In this document: positions 54,164-64,000 of the stretch, piece by piece | How positions within the stretch are numbered: position 1 is the stretch's first letter | How the letters are laid out: every line of letters starts with the position of its first letter | NCBI RefSeq assembly: GCF_032362555.1 | Contig: NC_083529.1 | Location: 1,302,001 to 1,366,000 of the forward strand | DNA: 64,000 nucleotides | Reading direction: 5' to 3' | From: Amyelois transitella | Lineage: Eukaryota > Arthropoda > Insecta > Lepidoptera > Pyralidae | Notes under the pieces: generated by a model | Databases searched by the model: none | The model's input: only the letters and a program-made list of their open reading frames with translations | What the model was told of the DNA's origin: nothing | Made by a program: the position numbers and the translations under genes

Positions 54164-57100
54164 ATGGGTCGAGTACTTACAATTTTGGCGGTGGTAGCCA
54201 TCGGTTTAGGGTTATGGGTTGCGTTCCCGTGTTGCGACTCTCCGAAGGCCCCCAAGATGGATCTGGAGGAATGGTGGGGACCAAACGAACTGAAGGGAAA
54301 GACTGACACCAGTGTGCGACCGTTCCAGATCAAATTCGATGAAGCAGTAAGTATTTTTTTTTGTTTTCATAAAAAATATTATTGGTCTTCTATTTATCCT
54401 TCTGGGGTTAGTCCCGGTTACATCATTACCTCTAGAATAGAATAGATTTATTTTCAAAATTGTATACAAGGTATCACTCATTGACGTCACATCACTTAAA
54501 TCTAATTATAACTACGAGCGCTTCCAAAGCGCATGTGTAGAAGAAGCGGCGGAACAAACTACACTGCAGCTCTCTGGATTCATCTGATGCCCATTATCCC
54601 GGATTTATTAGGTCAAGTGTTTCAACGAAGCAACACCTATATAACCTCGGCTACGTTTGCAGAGGAATCTTACCTAGATATATTAGATCATAGTAAAAGC
54701 CGCCACTCCATCTCTTTCCCATGGAAGTCGTAAAATGCGACTAAGGCTTACAAACTTGAGATTCTTCTTTTAGGCGATGGGCTAGCAACGTGTCACTATT
54801 TGAATCTCAATTCTGTCATCAAGCCAAAAAGCTGAATGTGGCCTATCAGTCTTTCCAAGACTGTAACAACAATGTATCAGTTATAATTAAAGATCGGAAT
54901 AGGTAGATTGAATTGGGGTCAATGAACTGAAACGTATATATATTAATATGGACATGCCTCCGTACGGGATTGCGGGATTTGTAAATTATTAAGATTTTTT
55001 CCGGAATTTTTACAAGTGGGATGAAGAATATATTAGTGGTAGCTGTTTTCCCCCGACTTCGTTCACGTAAATTGTAGTCCTATGTTACCCGCGGACAATA
55101 TAGTTTACTGTAAGTGTAAGTACTGAAATGGAATCCCGGAAAAGAGGCTTATCCATGTTATGCTTTCTATGGTAATTCATGATACATAAAATCAATCTAC
55201 CTATTCCGATCTCTGGTTATAATACTAAAACTTATATGTATATATAAATCTTTTTCAGCTAGTACAAGACCTGAAATCACGTCTAAAGAGTCATCGTCCC
55301 TTCACTCCGCCTTTGGAAGGAATCGGGTTCGAATACGGTTTCAACTCCAAAACCCTGGAGACGTGGGTCAAATACTGGGCTGAGAAGTATCCTTTCGGTG
55401 AACGAGAGAAGTTCTTGAACCAGTTCCCTCAGTTCAAGACCAATATCCAGGGCCTGGATATCCATTTCATCAGGGTTAAACCTCAGGTAAAATCATCACC
55501 ATCTTAGCCATAATTCGTCCATTAAATATTTATTTAATAACATTTCGCTTGTAGTTCCTCCCACATGTAAATAACTCTTTATCCTTATACAATTCCATTA
55601 AGATCGGTTAACCTTATTATATAAAATTCTCGTGTCACAATGTTCGTTCCCGTTCTCCTCCGAAACGGCTTGACCGATTCTCATGAAATTTTGTGAGCAT
55701 ATTGAGGTCTGAGAATCGGCCAACATCTATTTTTCATACAGATAAGGGTTGTCCGCCCTTAACATTTGAGCGATGGGCTAGCACTATTCGTAGCGTCACT
55801 ATTTGATCTCAATTCTATCATACAGCCAAACAGCTGAACGTGGCCTGTCAGTCTCTTCAGGACTGTTGGCCCTGTCTACCCCACAAGGGATATAGATGTG
55901 ACCATATGTATGTATGTATGTTAATCCTCCAGGTGCCACAAGGTGTGGAAGTGGTCCCAATTCTCCTCATGCACGGCTGGCCAGGTTCCGTCAGGGAGTT
56001 CTTCGAAGCCATACCCCTTCTTACGAAGCAGAGGGAAGGATACGACTTCGCCTTCGAAGTTATTGTCCCCGCATTACCTGGTTATGGATTCTCTGATGTA
56101 AGTATTCACTGTCATATTTTTTCTTAATTATTTAACTTATGAATGAAAGCAGGTTGGCTGAGCAGATATACAAGGAGAGTGTGGAGGGAAAGGTCGGAGT
56201 GGGAAGACATAGATGAACGTATCTTGATCAAATTAAGGACGTCCTGGTAAAGGGTCAGGTCAAGAGTACCCGAAACCGCCGAGCTTGCATGAAGAGAGTT
56301 ATGAATGTGGATGAAGCGAAGGAAGTATGCAGAGGTCGTGGCAAGTGGAAAGAGGTAGTCTCTGCCTTTCCCTCCAGGAAAGAGGCGTGATTTTGTGTAT
56401 GTATGTATTTAACTTCTTGACATTACATCCGGTGACATTTACATACAGTATAAGTACGTATTATTAAATTGGATTCATTTCCAAAATTGGATACAAGTTA
56501 TCACTTATTGACGTCACATCATTTAAATCTAATTATAACTACTACCGTTTCCAAAACGCATGTGTAGAAGAAGCGGCGGAACAAACTACATTGTAGCATT
56601 TTCGTCGGACGTCAATTTACAAATAATAGATCTCTTAAATGTAAATCGTGGACGAATAGAAAAAAAAAATATACTAAAATGCTTCTTGAAACAGGTATCA
56701 TTACAAAAGTCTTCTCAAGAACCTATAGTAATCAGTATGACTCTGCATGAAATGATATATTATTATTATGACGTTTCGGAGTATTTTTTGTTGTTGTTTA
56801 CCTTGTTTAGTTTGCGTACCTAATTGTTCTACATACATATAGTCACATCTATATCCCTTGCGGGGTAGACAGAGCCAACAGTCTTAAAAAGACTGATAGG
56901 CCACGTTCAGCTGTTTGGCTTAATGATTGAATTGACATTAAAATAGCGACAGGTTGTTAGCCCATCGCCTAAAAGAAGAATACCAATTTTTTATAAGCCT
57001 CCCTTAGTCGCCTTTTAAGACATTAATGGGAACGAGACGGAGTGGTCCTATTCTTTTTTTTTATTGGTGCCCAGAACCACACAACACAACTATTCTATAA

Positions 57101-60100
57101 CAAATATGATTATATCCCAACAAAATACTTATTATAAATTCCAATTAAATAAATTTGTTTGTTTTTTGTCGTACAGGTAGCAATTACAGATATAAATCTT
57201 TTTATATTATATTATTAATAAAGTTATTATTATATCATATACAAATATTATTATCATATCATATATATATATATATATATATTATCATATACATATATAC
57301 ACACAGTCGCTATGTTGAGTTAAGTTTTAGGGAACAGTATTTCTATTGAAGGGGACGTCGAATCACCCTCTTCCTGAACGGGAATTCGGCAAGAAACCGA
57401 CTCGGAAGTCGAAAAAATAAAACATACTTATTTTTATACTTTAGAACATGAATTGATTAACGTATTTTAACTTAGAAACACGTAAATGCTCTAAAAACAT
57501 AATTCCCTCCAGGGTGCAGTCCGCCCAGGTCTCGCTGCTCCTCAGACAGCCGTCATCTTCCGCAACCTGATGCACAGGCTGGGCTTCAAGAAGTTCTACA
57601 TCCAGGGTGGAGACTGGGGCGCGCTGGTAGCCTCTTGTCTGGCTACACTGTTCCCTCATGAAGTACTGGGTCATCATAGTAACTCGCTTCTTCTTCAGGT
57701 GTGTTATTTTAGGACAGTTTTGGCGGGAAAATACATACACTTACATATGGTCACGTCTATATCCCTTGCGGGGTACACAGAGCCAACAGTCTTGAAAAGA
57801 TTAGAGCTACGTTCAGCTGTATTTAGTATAGTAGTAGTTATTTACTAAGGGATAGGCTTATGAACTTGAGATTCCTATTGTAGGCGATAGGCTAGCGACC
57901 TGTCACTATTTGAATCTCAATTCCATCATAAAGTCACACAGCTGAATGTGGCCTTTCAGTCTTTTCGAGACTATTGGCTCTGTCTACCTCGCAAGGGATA
58001 TAGACTTGACTATATATAAGTATGTAGCCTTGAACTTAGATAGATAAATATACTCATTATTGCACCATAAGAAAAAGAAAAACGCAAAAAACGTGGCCAT
58101 TCAGTCTTTTCAACACTGTTGGATCTGTCTACCCCGCAAGGGATATAGACGTGACCATATGTATGTATGTATATAAATAAAAATCATTTCAGTCTAGCAG
58201 CACTACTTGGAGACTCATCCTTGGTTCCTTCATGCCGTCATTGGTGGTTGAACCCAGTTTAGCCGATCGCATGTACCCATTGTCCAAAATATTCTCCTTC
58301 ATGCTTGAAGAGTCTGGATATCTCCACCTGCAAGCCACGAAGCCTGATACAGTGGGTAAGTGATTCCTTTTACGATGGAAAAAGATACCCATTACTATAG
58401 AATCTCATGTTTACTTCTTCAATTTGTTAAAGACTTTATGCTTGTCTATTTCTTCATCCTTTAGTCCAGGTTGCATTTTCACCACTCTGGAGAGGAGCCC
58501 GGGGTATGCCTTTGACCATGGATCCTGGAAAAGAAAGGCTTTTCCGATATGAATTACTTCCGCCAAGAAGTTATATTAAACGTTTGTGCCGTGTGGTTCC
58601 CAGCACTAATATAAAAAAGAATAGGACCACTCGTCTTTCCCGCGGATGTCGTAAAAAGTGACTAGAGGATAGACAGTATTTTCAAGACTGTTGGCTCTGT
58701 CTACCCGCAATGTATAGATGTGATTATGCGTATGATGTCCCAACAACCTTGTACAATTTTAGTCCTGATTTTTATCAGATCAACATTACTGTTTTACCTT
58801 CTTTAATCATGTTTTCTCTCTCTTCCAGGAACCGCATTGAACGACTCTCCAGCCGGTCTTCTAGCCTATATCCTGGAGAAATTCTCAACATGGACCCGCC
58901 CTGAACATAAGACTAAAGTGGACGGAGGCTTGGAATTCCGCTTCACCAAAGATCAGCTGATTGATAACCTCATGATGTACTGGACCCCCAAAGCAATCAC
59001 AACTTCTGTAAGGTTCTACGCCGAGAATATGAATAAGAAAAACTTGGCATTCTCTCTGGATAAGTAAGTATGGGTATATCTATTTTTGCACATCATACCG
59101 TATTACTGGAAGCTTTCTTAAGTGTTAGCTTTGAAACAATGTTTAGAAAAGTGGTTGTGTTATGTGCCGTGTGGTTCCCGGCACCAATAAAAAAAAGAAT
59201 AGGACCACTCCATCTCGTTCCCATGGATGTCGTTAAAGGCGACAAAGAGATAGGCTTATAAACTTGGGATTCTTCTTTTAGGCGATGGGCTAGTAACCCG
59301 TCACTATTTGAATCTCAATTCTATCATTAAGCCAAACAGCTGAACGTGGCCTATCAGTCTTTTCAAGACTGTTGGCTCTGTCTACCCCGTAAGGAATAGA
59401 GACGTGATCATATGTTTGTATGTAGTTAAGTGACTCAACCAATGGACTGAACTCTTAAATTTATCCGGCTAAGCAATAATCTTCCTAGCGTTAGTCCTGG
59501 TTGGGTAGTAACTTCTCTGGAGAGGAGCCCGGGGTGCGCCTATAACGATGATCATAGGCTGGGAAGCTGAGGCTTCTACATCCGTGTAGCGGGAGCGATG
59601 ATTCAGCTCGACCGCCACCAAAGGGAAGATCTTCCGCCAGGCTAGGTGTTATGCCTGGGAAACCGCGCGACAGACGATGTTGTGTCGGAGGTTGTATATA
59701 TAGCTCCAATCCGTGAAATCTTTGCTTGCGCGATTTAGGTTTTTCGCTGTTTATGACTGATAGCGTCGCGTGAATCTATTTTTTTATTTTTGTGACTTGT
59801 GGCGTACAGATTTCGCCACATCCGGATAAATAAGTACCACAAACAAAACAGCGCTTGATAAAACGGAGTATTAGACACGTAAACGTTAGTATCCACAATA
59901 ATTAATTCTTCACGAAAGATACGTTACAAGCAAAGAAATTCGACGGTAAAAATTAATGCCAACACCATCTATGCCTCTAAGAACCGTCCGGTTATCTTCG
60001 GAGAATCATGGGACAGGTGCGCTGCGCACGCGCTTGCTTTCATTCAGCGTCGCGTCGGCGTAGCGCTAAAGTGGATCTTACAGGTGTAAGCTGCGCAGGC

Positions 60101-60442
60101 GCTTCCAAGACGACGATGTTTGAAAGACGCTAACTGTGTAAAGGCCTTAAGGATGTAATGAATACCAAAAAGAACTAATTACGTTCTGATTTTTATTTTT
60201 ATTTTTTAATTTGCAGCGTCAAGACACCAGTTCCCACATGGGGAATTCAAGCCAAGAATGAGTTGGCGTACCAACCCCCAAGCTTCCTTAAAACGAAGTA
60301 TACCAACCTCATTAATGTGACCGTTTTGGACGACGGCGGTCATTTCTTCGCCTTTGAACTCCCCAAAGTGTTCGCCGAAGACGTGTTCAGAGCTGTAAAA
60401 GCATTTAGGGCGTGGCACGCGATTAAGAGAACTGAACTGTGA
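54164..60442 (+). CDS. JHEH: Juvenile hormone epoxide hydrolase, gene 4
   Basis: Seven exons, 54164-54346, 55259-55486, 55933-56097, 57513-57698, 58193-58355, 58829-59063 and 60217-60442, join in frame to about 461 residues. The start MGRVLTILAVVAIGLGLW is a membrane anchor, then EEWWG. HGWPGS is at residue 151. The inferred triad is Asp226 (QGGDWG), Glu402 (AKNE) and His429 (GGHF); the lid Tyr are in SGYLHLQ and RFYAEN. The acceptor at 54160-54161 lies three bases before the ATG, so an untranslated exon probably precedes it. The intron after the Asp exon is shifted: exon 57513-57698 runs 13 codons past the border used in genes 1-3. Sense RS tails lie just before the exons at 54162, 55933 and 58193. 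The last intron holds a CpG-rich segment. The poly(A) signal is unclear (AATACA at 60479). Confidence 0.94.
54432..54580 (+). repeat. rC repeat
   Basis: AGAATAGAATAGATTTATTT to CAAACTACACTGCAGC; in intron 1 of gene 4. Confidence 0.75.
54700..54864 (+). mobile_element. RS repeat, middle part
   Basis: GCCGCCACTCCATCTC to CTTTCCAAGACTG; in intron 1 of gene 4. Confidence 0.8.
54888..55215. mobile_element. hAT-like MITE in JHEH gene 4
   Basis: A 328-bp element with a perfect 21-bp inverted core at its ends (54891-54911 and 55192-55212, AGATCGGAATAGGTAGATTGA). GTTATAAT is duplicated on both sides (54880-54887, 55216-55223). An 8-bp duplication fits the hAT superfamily. It ends 43 bp before gene 4 exon 2. 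Confidence 0.75.
55620..55742 (+). mobile_element. Helitron-like fragment
   Basis: AAAATTCTCGTGTCACAATG and GGCTTGACCGATTCTCATG are typical of another lepidopteran Helitron type; the 3' end is missing. Confidence 0.55.
55768..55921 (+). mobile_element. RS repeat, 3' half, before gene 4 exon 3
   Basis: GAGCGATGGGCTAGC to the TATG tail; the tail ends about 12 bp before the exon at 55933. Confidence 0.85.
56137..56408 (+). mobile_element. 5'-truncated RTE LINE copy
   Basis: About 270 bp of LINE 3' end in sense with a TATG tail, in intron 3 of JHEH gene 4. It is very close to the full-length element. Confidence 0.85.
56464..56660 (+). repeat. rC repeat
   Basis: TATTGACGTCACATCATTTA to TTCGTCGGACGTCAATTTAC; in intron 3 of gene 4. 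Confidence 0.75.
56828..57090 (-). mobile_element. RS repeat, full length
   Basis: Complete reversed copy in intron 3 of gene 4; head changed to GCCCAGAACCACACAAC. Confidence 0.9.
57195..57305. repeat. AT-rich microsatellite
   Basis: TATATATATATATATATATA core within ATTATCATAT repeats; in intron 3 of gene 4. Confidence 0.8.
57730..57832 (-). mobile_element. RS repeat, 3' part
   Basis: Reversed tail and about 80 bp, joined to the forward copy that follows. Confidence 0.8.
57843..58027 (+). mobile_element. RS repeat, head missing
   Basis: CTAAGGGATAGGCTTATG to an ACTATATATAAG tail. Confidence 0.85.
58090..58172 (+). mobile_element. RS repeat, 3' end, before gene 4 exon 5
   Basis: AACGTGGCCATTCAG to the TATG tail, ending about 20 bp before the exon at 58193. 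Confidence 0.85.
58587..58735 (+). mobile_element. RS repeat with internal deletion
   Basis: The head to GAGGATAGAC is joined to AGTATTTTCAAGACTG and the tail. Confidence 0.85.
59164..59425 (+). mobile_element. RS repeat, full length
   Basis: Complete copy in the last intron of gene 4. Confidence 0.93.
59540..59815 (+). repeat. rD repeat
   Basis: GTAGCGGGAGCGATGATTCA, CCACCAAAGGGAAGATCTTC, TGTCGGAGGTTGTATATATA; in the last intron of gene 4. Confidence 0.75.
59990..60135. other. CpG-rich segment in the last intron of JHEH gene 4
   Basis: CAGGTGCGCTGCGCACGCGC and GCGTCGCGTCGGCGTAGCGC stand out from the AT-rich surroundings; no open frame. Confidence 0.6.
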
Positions 60443-60534
60443 TATACATATTATGGTTTGTTTTGTTAAGTTTTTGTTAATACATTTTGTTATTTTTATA
60501 TTCACGAGTTTTATTTTTTTAAAGTTTATGTTAA

Positions 60535-61142
60535 TCTATATTAATATTATAAAGCTGGAGAGTTTTATTGTTTGTGTGTTTGATCGCGCTAATCTCAATA
60601 ACTACTGGTTTAATAAAAAAAATCTTTTTGCTTTGAATAGACCATTTATCGAAAAAGGCTTTAGACTATAATATAAAAATGAATCGCTAAATGTGTTGGT
60701 AAGCGCATAACTCAAGAACGCCTGGACCAAGTCGGCCAAGATCTTTTTAATATTCGTCAAAGCTCAAGGATGGTTATGGCGAAAAAATACCAAATAATTG
60801 CCTGAAAAACCTTAAAACCAGTCCTTTTCTTTATCCCATACAAACGTTTTCTAACTAATACGTACAGTCAATTTGAGCTTTATTGTTAATATATAAAGTT
60901 CACTCTAAGCAATGTGGGTGTGTTTCTAACATCAAAGCAGTGTGCGTTGGAGCACAGAAAGAATTTTTGCCCCGATAGTAAAATAGATAGGAACAAAAAA
61001 CTGTCATATTACATATCTTTTTGACAAAACGAAGTCTGTCGGGTCCGCTAGTAAATATATAAATATAAATTATTCATCCTTGAGGGCTTCAATGATGCCC
61101 TAAATAACTATTCCACGCGGACGAAGTCGCGGTCACAGCAAG
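60535..61142 (+). mobile_element. Helitron split by a second Helitron
   Basis: Outer element: start 60535 (TCTATATTAATATTATAAAGC), resumes about 61052 and ends CGCGGTCACAGCA near 61142. Inner element 60668-61051 has other internal sequence and ends CGGGTCCGCTAG|T. Confidence 0.78.
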
Positions 61143-61319
61143 GTATATCTAACAAACACATAAATTTATCACGTCTGTATCCCTGAGATAGACAGTAAAC
61201 TAAACCTTAAAAGTTTAATAACTTTCTTGCGTTTCGGTACATGGGCATACATATTTAAACCCTCCAAACCCCCTAAATAACTGGAGTGCAAGAAAATCTT
61301 CAATGGACGATCTCTTCAA

Positions 61320-61540
61320 TATAAATCATCTTTATTCCTTACGAAGCAGACAGGGCCAAGAGTCTCATGATATACGGACCTCATTGAATGATTGGATCTC
61401 AAATCCAAATAGTGACAGGTTGCTAGCCCATCGCCTAAAGGAAGAAGCCCAAAATATAGGCCTTTCCCTTGATAGGCTTTTACAATCTGCATGGGAAGGA
61501 AGCAGCTGGCACACAATATTCTTTCTTTCTACCAGACCAG
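61320..61540 (-). mobile_element. RS repeat, strongly diverged
   Basis: Reversed copy recognised by GACAGGTTGCTAGCCCATCG. The open frame over it is chance. A separate head remnant lies at 61662-61700 (+). Confidence 0.7.
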
Positions 61541-61756
61541 CGTCTGTTTATCTGTGGAAAAAAACGAACTGGAACTATTTTGGTCACCACGACGAAAACT
61601 CTGTTATTGATGTCGGCATCAAGACAAGATTATTCTGTGAGTTTAATGTACTAGTCCAGGAGCCGTGTGATTTTCGGCATTTTAGAATATAATCACTCCA
61701 TATTTTTAATTTTGACCCTATACGCAATAAGGAACAAAAATGTGATATGTGTATAA

Positions 61757-61912
61757 TCCTACTAATATTATAAATGTGAAAGTTTGTGAGAATGTCAGTA
61801 TGGATGTGTGTTACTCTTTCACGCAAAAACTACTGAACCGATTACGATGAAATTTGGTATGTAGATAGCTGAAGACCCAGAATAACACATAGGGTACTTT
61901 TAATCCCGGAGT
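61757..61912 (+). mobile_element. Helitron 5' part
   Basis: TCCTACTAATATTATAAATG then ACGCAAAAACTACTGAACCG; same type as the copy at 17226 in the other direction; 3' end lost. Confidence 0.7.
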
Positions 61913-61975
61913 GTGTATATGTACGATATAAAATGTTATGCAGATTAAGTACGAAAAGCCCTGAGTTTTCCGACT

Positions 61976-62162
61976 ATTATTTAAGAGATCTATATTTGTA
62001 AATTGACGTCCGATGAAAATGCTGCAGTGTAGTTTGTTCCGCCGCTTCTTCTACACATGCTCTTTGGAAGCGGTAGTAGTTATAATTAGATTTAAGTGAT
62101 GTGACGTCAATAAGTGATACCTTGTATCCAATTTTGAAAATAAATCTATTCTATTCTATTGA
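61976..62162 (-). repeat. rC repeat
   Basis: Reversed full copy; the best-preserved of the family, with GACGTCCGATGAAAATGCTG and a TTCTATTCTATT end. Confidence 0.8.
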
Positions 62163-62479
62163 GTTATATGTAACTATATTTTTATATCCAAGAAAACATA
62201 CTATCATTTGTGCTTCCACACGGCAGCAGTTATGACTGATCATTACAATAGAAAACATGTAAACTGAATCTTGTGTCATAACTGTAACGGGCATAATCTG
62301 AGCATAACGTCTGTACCATATAGTCCAGAGTTTGTAAAATGTATTTAAAGCTTGGAGTTTTTTTTAATATTACTTTTTGCGAGAACCAACAAGATATTTA
62401 TTATTTTTTAATGATAATAGTTGAAAAACCTGTGTAGGTGAAGCCATATTGGATCATTGCAAATGCTTAAAAGTTAATG

Positions 62480-62545
62480 AGTCTATTCCCTTACTCGCCT
62501 TGTACGACATCCATAGGAAACAGATGTATTGGTCACACTTATATA
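62480..62545 (-). mobile_element. RS repeat, 5' fragment
   Basis: TTACTCGCCTTGTACGACATC to CAGATGTATTGGTC, reversed head-side piece. Confidence 0.6.
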
Positions 62546-62582
62546 TGCAAACTAATTATAGGTACACCCAAGAAAAAAAATA

Positions 62583-62832
62583 CCGTGTGGTCCCCGGCAT
62601 AAATAAAAAAAAAGAACAGGACCACTCCATCTCGTTCCCATGGATATCGTCAAAGGCGACTAAGGGATAGGTAATAAACTGGGGATTCTTTTGGCGATGA
62701 CCTAGCAACTTGTCACTATTTGAATCTCAATTCTATCATTAAGCCAAACAGCTGAATGTGGCCTATCAGTTTTTTCAAGACTGTTGTATCTGTCTACACC
62801 ACAAGTGATATAGACGTGATTATATGTTTGTA
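62583..62832 (+). mobile_element. RS repeat, full length
   Basis: Head ACCGTGTGGTCCCCGGC to GTGATTATATG; its tail abuts an rD repeat. Confidence 0.9.
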
Positions 62833-63090
62833 GCGGGAGCGATGATTCGGCTCGACCGCCACCAAAGGGAAGATCTTCCGCCAGGCTAGGTGTTATGCCT
62901 GGGGAACCGCGGCTCCAACGATGTTGTGTCGGAGGTTGTATATATAGCTCCAATCCATGAAATCTCTGAAATCGCGATTTGGGTTCTTCGCTGCTATTGG
63001 TTGAGCGCGTCAATTTCTTCGAGATGATTGACAGTTGTTGTGAGATTGGATGTTGTGACGAGTGGCGTAGAGATGGCGCCACATGTTAAA
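62832..63090 (+). repeat. rD repeat
   Basis: Same family as 59540 and nearly colinear; ends AGATGGCGCCACATG. Class unknown. Confidence 0.75.
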
Positions 63091-64000
63091 CCAAATTAAA
63101 TGGTGAAAACGTTGGTGTAAAAACTGTTGCACCTAAGCAGAAAACATCTTGACATCCAGTATTCCTGAACCTGAGCTATCTGAGTATGTAAGAAAAAAAT
63201 CTATCTAGCTGAGTAGGTGAGAAAATAAAAACAATTCTACCACAAAAACAAAATAAGAATCATTTGTCTTACGACTCTTGGACTAAGATAACTGCATACA
63301 CGCACGATAACACAACTTACGGTCAACACGCAGTTTACCGGCGAGTGGGCCAGTGTTGGAACGTGTTTCTGTCTGAGGTAAGATTTACCGGTTTTTACCG
63401 GTTTTTCTTTTTTTTTTTGACTGCCAAACATATTTTCATAATAAATTTAGATGCCGTATCTTCGATCAATAAATGTTCTTAGGTCTTTATAGTGACTCTA
63501 TACTAACATTCGAATTGCGAGCGTTTTGTTTTCAAGGTGAAACAGGTGATATCATTTTGTTGATTATTTTGTAGAGACAAATGAATATTGACACGAAGAA
63601 TTTTGAGACTATTTCTTAAATTTTTCTTACATGACAAGTTGATAATATAGACGGATCAATATCCATTTTGGAAAATTATCACTTAATCTATCTAAACGAA
63701 AACAAGGCGACGCATTTTAGATGTTTGTCGCAGGTTTATAATCTCTATATATTAAGTTCTTTGTAATTTATTTATCAAAATATTACAAAATATTCACAAC
63801 AGCTTCGTCAACATCAAGGTAATACAAAATAGAAACAAACAAATACATTTAATCAAAAATACCACCCCGGACTGCACCCGGCTCAAAAGTACCCATTAAA
63901 CTTGCCGCATTCCCTCTTTGGATAGATATGGAGATATATTATTAAGTTCTTGTCTGACATAATAAAAAAAATCCTAGTCTAGACTGGATTTCCCATATTA
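63090..64000. other. Right end, no confirmed gene
   Basis: 63260-63378 is less AT-rich and ends CTGTCTGAG|GTAAGA, a good donor, so it might be a 5' exon of a gene to the right. Frames on both strands are open here and no family is recognised. Confidence 0.3.

Noticed and set aside
57155-57349. Open frame rich in Ile and Tyr
   Set aside because: Translation of an AT microsatellite.
61303-61692. 129-codon open frame on + strand
   Set aside because: It runs through a diverged reversed RS repeat; the translated words match antisense RS translations elsewhere in the window.

Overview
The window is nuclear DNA of a lepidopteran insect (moth or butterfly). The evidence is a cluster of juvenile hormone epoxide hydrolase (JHEH) genes with lepidopteran-type sequence, short exons with GT-AG introns, an AT-rich background, and a dense set of lepidopteran-type mobile elements: RTE-type LINE and SINE-like derivatives, tRNA-derived SINEs and small Helitrons ending in CTAG before T. 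The species cannot be told from the sequence. Layout: 1-10.9 kb holds the 3' three exons of a sugar (trehalose-type) transporter on the + strand, with two identical tRNA-Gly(TCC) genes in one intron. 11-16.3 kb is an AT-rich stretch almost free of repeats. 18.6-26.7 kb holds JHEH gene 1 on the - strand. 30.7-40.3 kb holds JHEH-like gene 2 on the + strand, head to head with gene 1. 45.2-50.5 kb holds JHEH gene 3 (+) and 54.2-60.4 kb JHEH gene 4 (+). The rest is repeat-filled flank. All four JHEH genes were assembled here exon by exon. All have open frames with matching splice phases, giving proteins of about 463, 449, 456 and 461 residues. JHEH opens the epoxide of juvenile hormone to a diol, so this is a hormone-clearance gene cluster made by tandem duplication. 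Genes 1, 3 and 4 keep every expected catalytic feature (HGWP, GGDWG Asp, Glu, GGHF His, two Tyr). Gene 2 is open and spliceable but has lost HGWP and GGDWG, has a signal-peptide-like start instead of a membrane anchor with a proline-rich linker, and carries possible N-glycosylation sites. It is the strongest candidate for something undescribed. A 3.4-kb RTE LINE with one intact 1035-residue ORF and a perfect 13-bp target duplication sits in gene 2's third intron. More than 50 copies of a roughly 260-bp SINE-like repeat (called RS here) share about 110 bp with this LINE's 5' end and about 45 bp with its 3' end. RS therefore looks like a shortened derivative mobilised by it. RS (or LINE) 3' tails lie in sense orientation a few bases upstream of ten 3' splice sites in this window, a pattern I consider worth testing. 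Unless stated otherwise, repeat boundaries are read by eye and may be off by about 10 bp.
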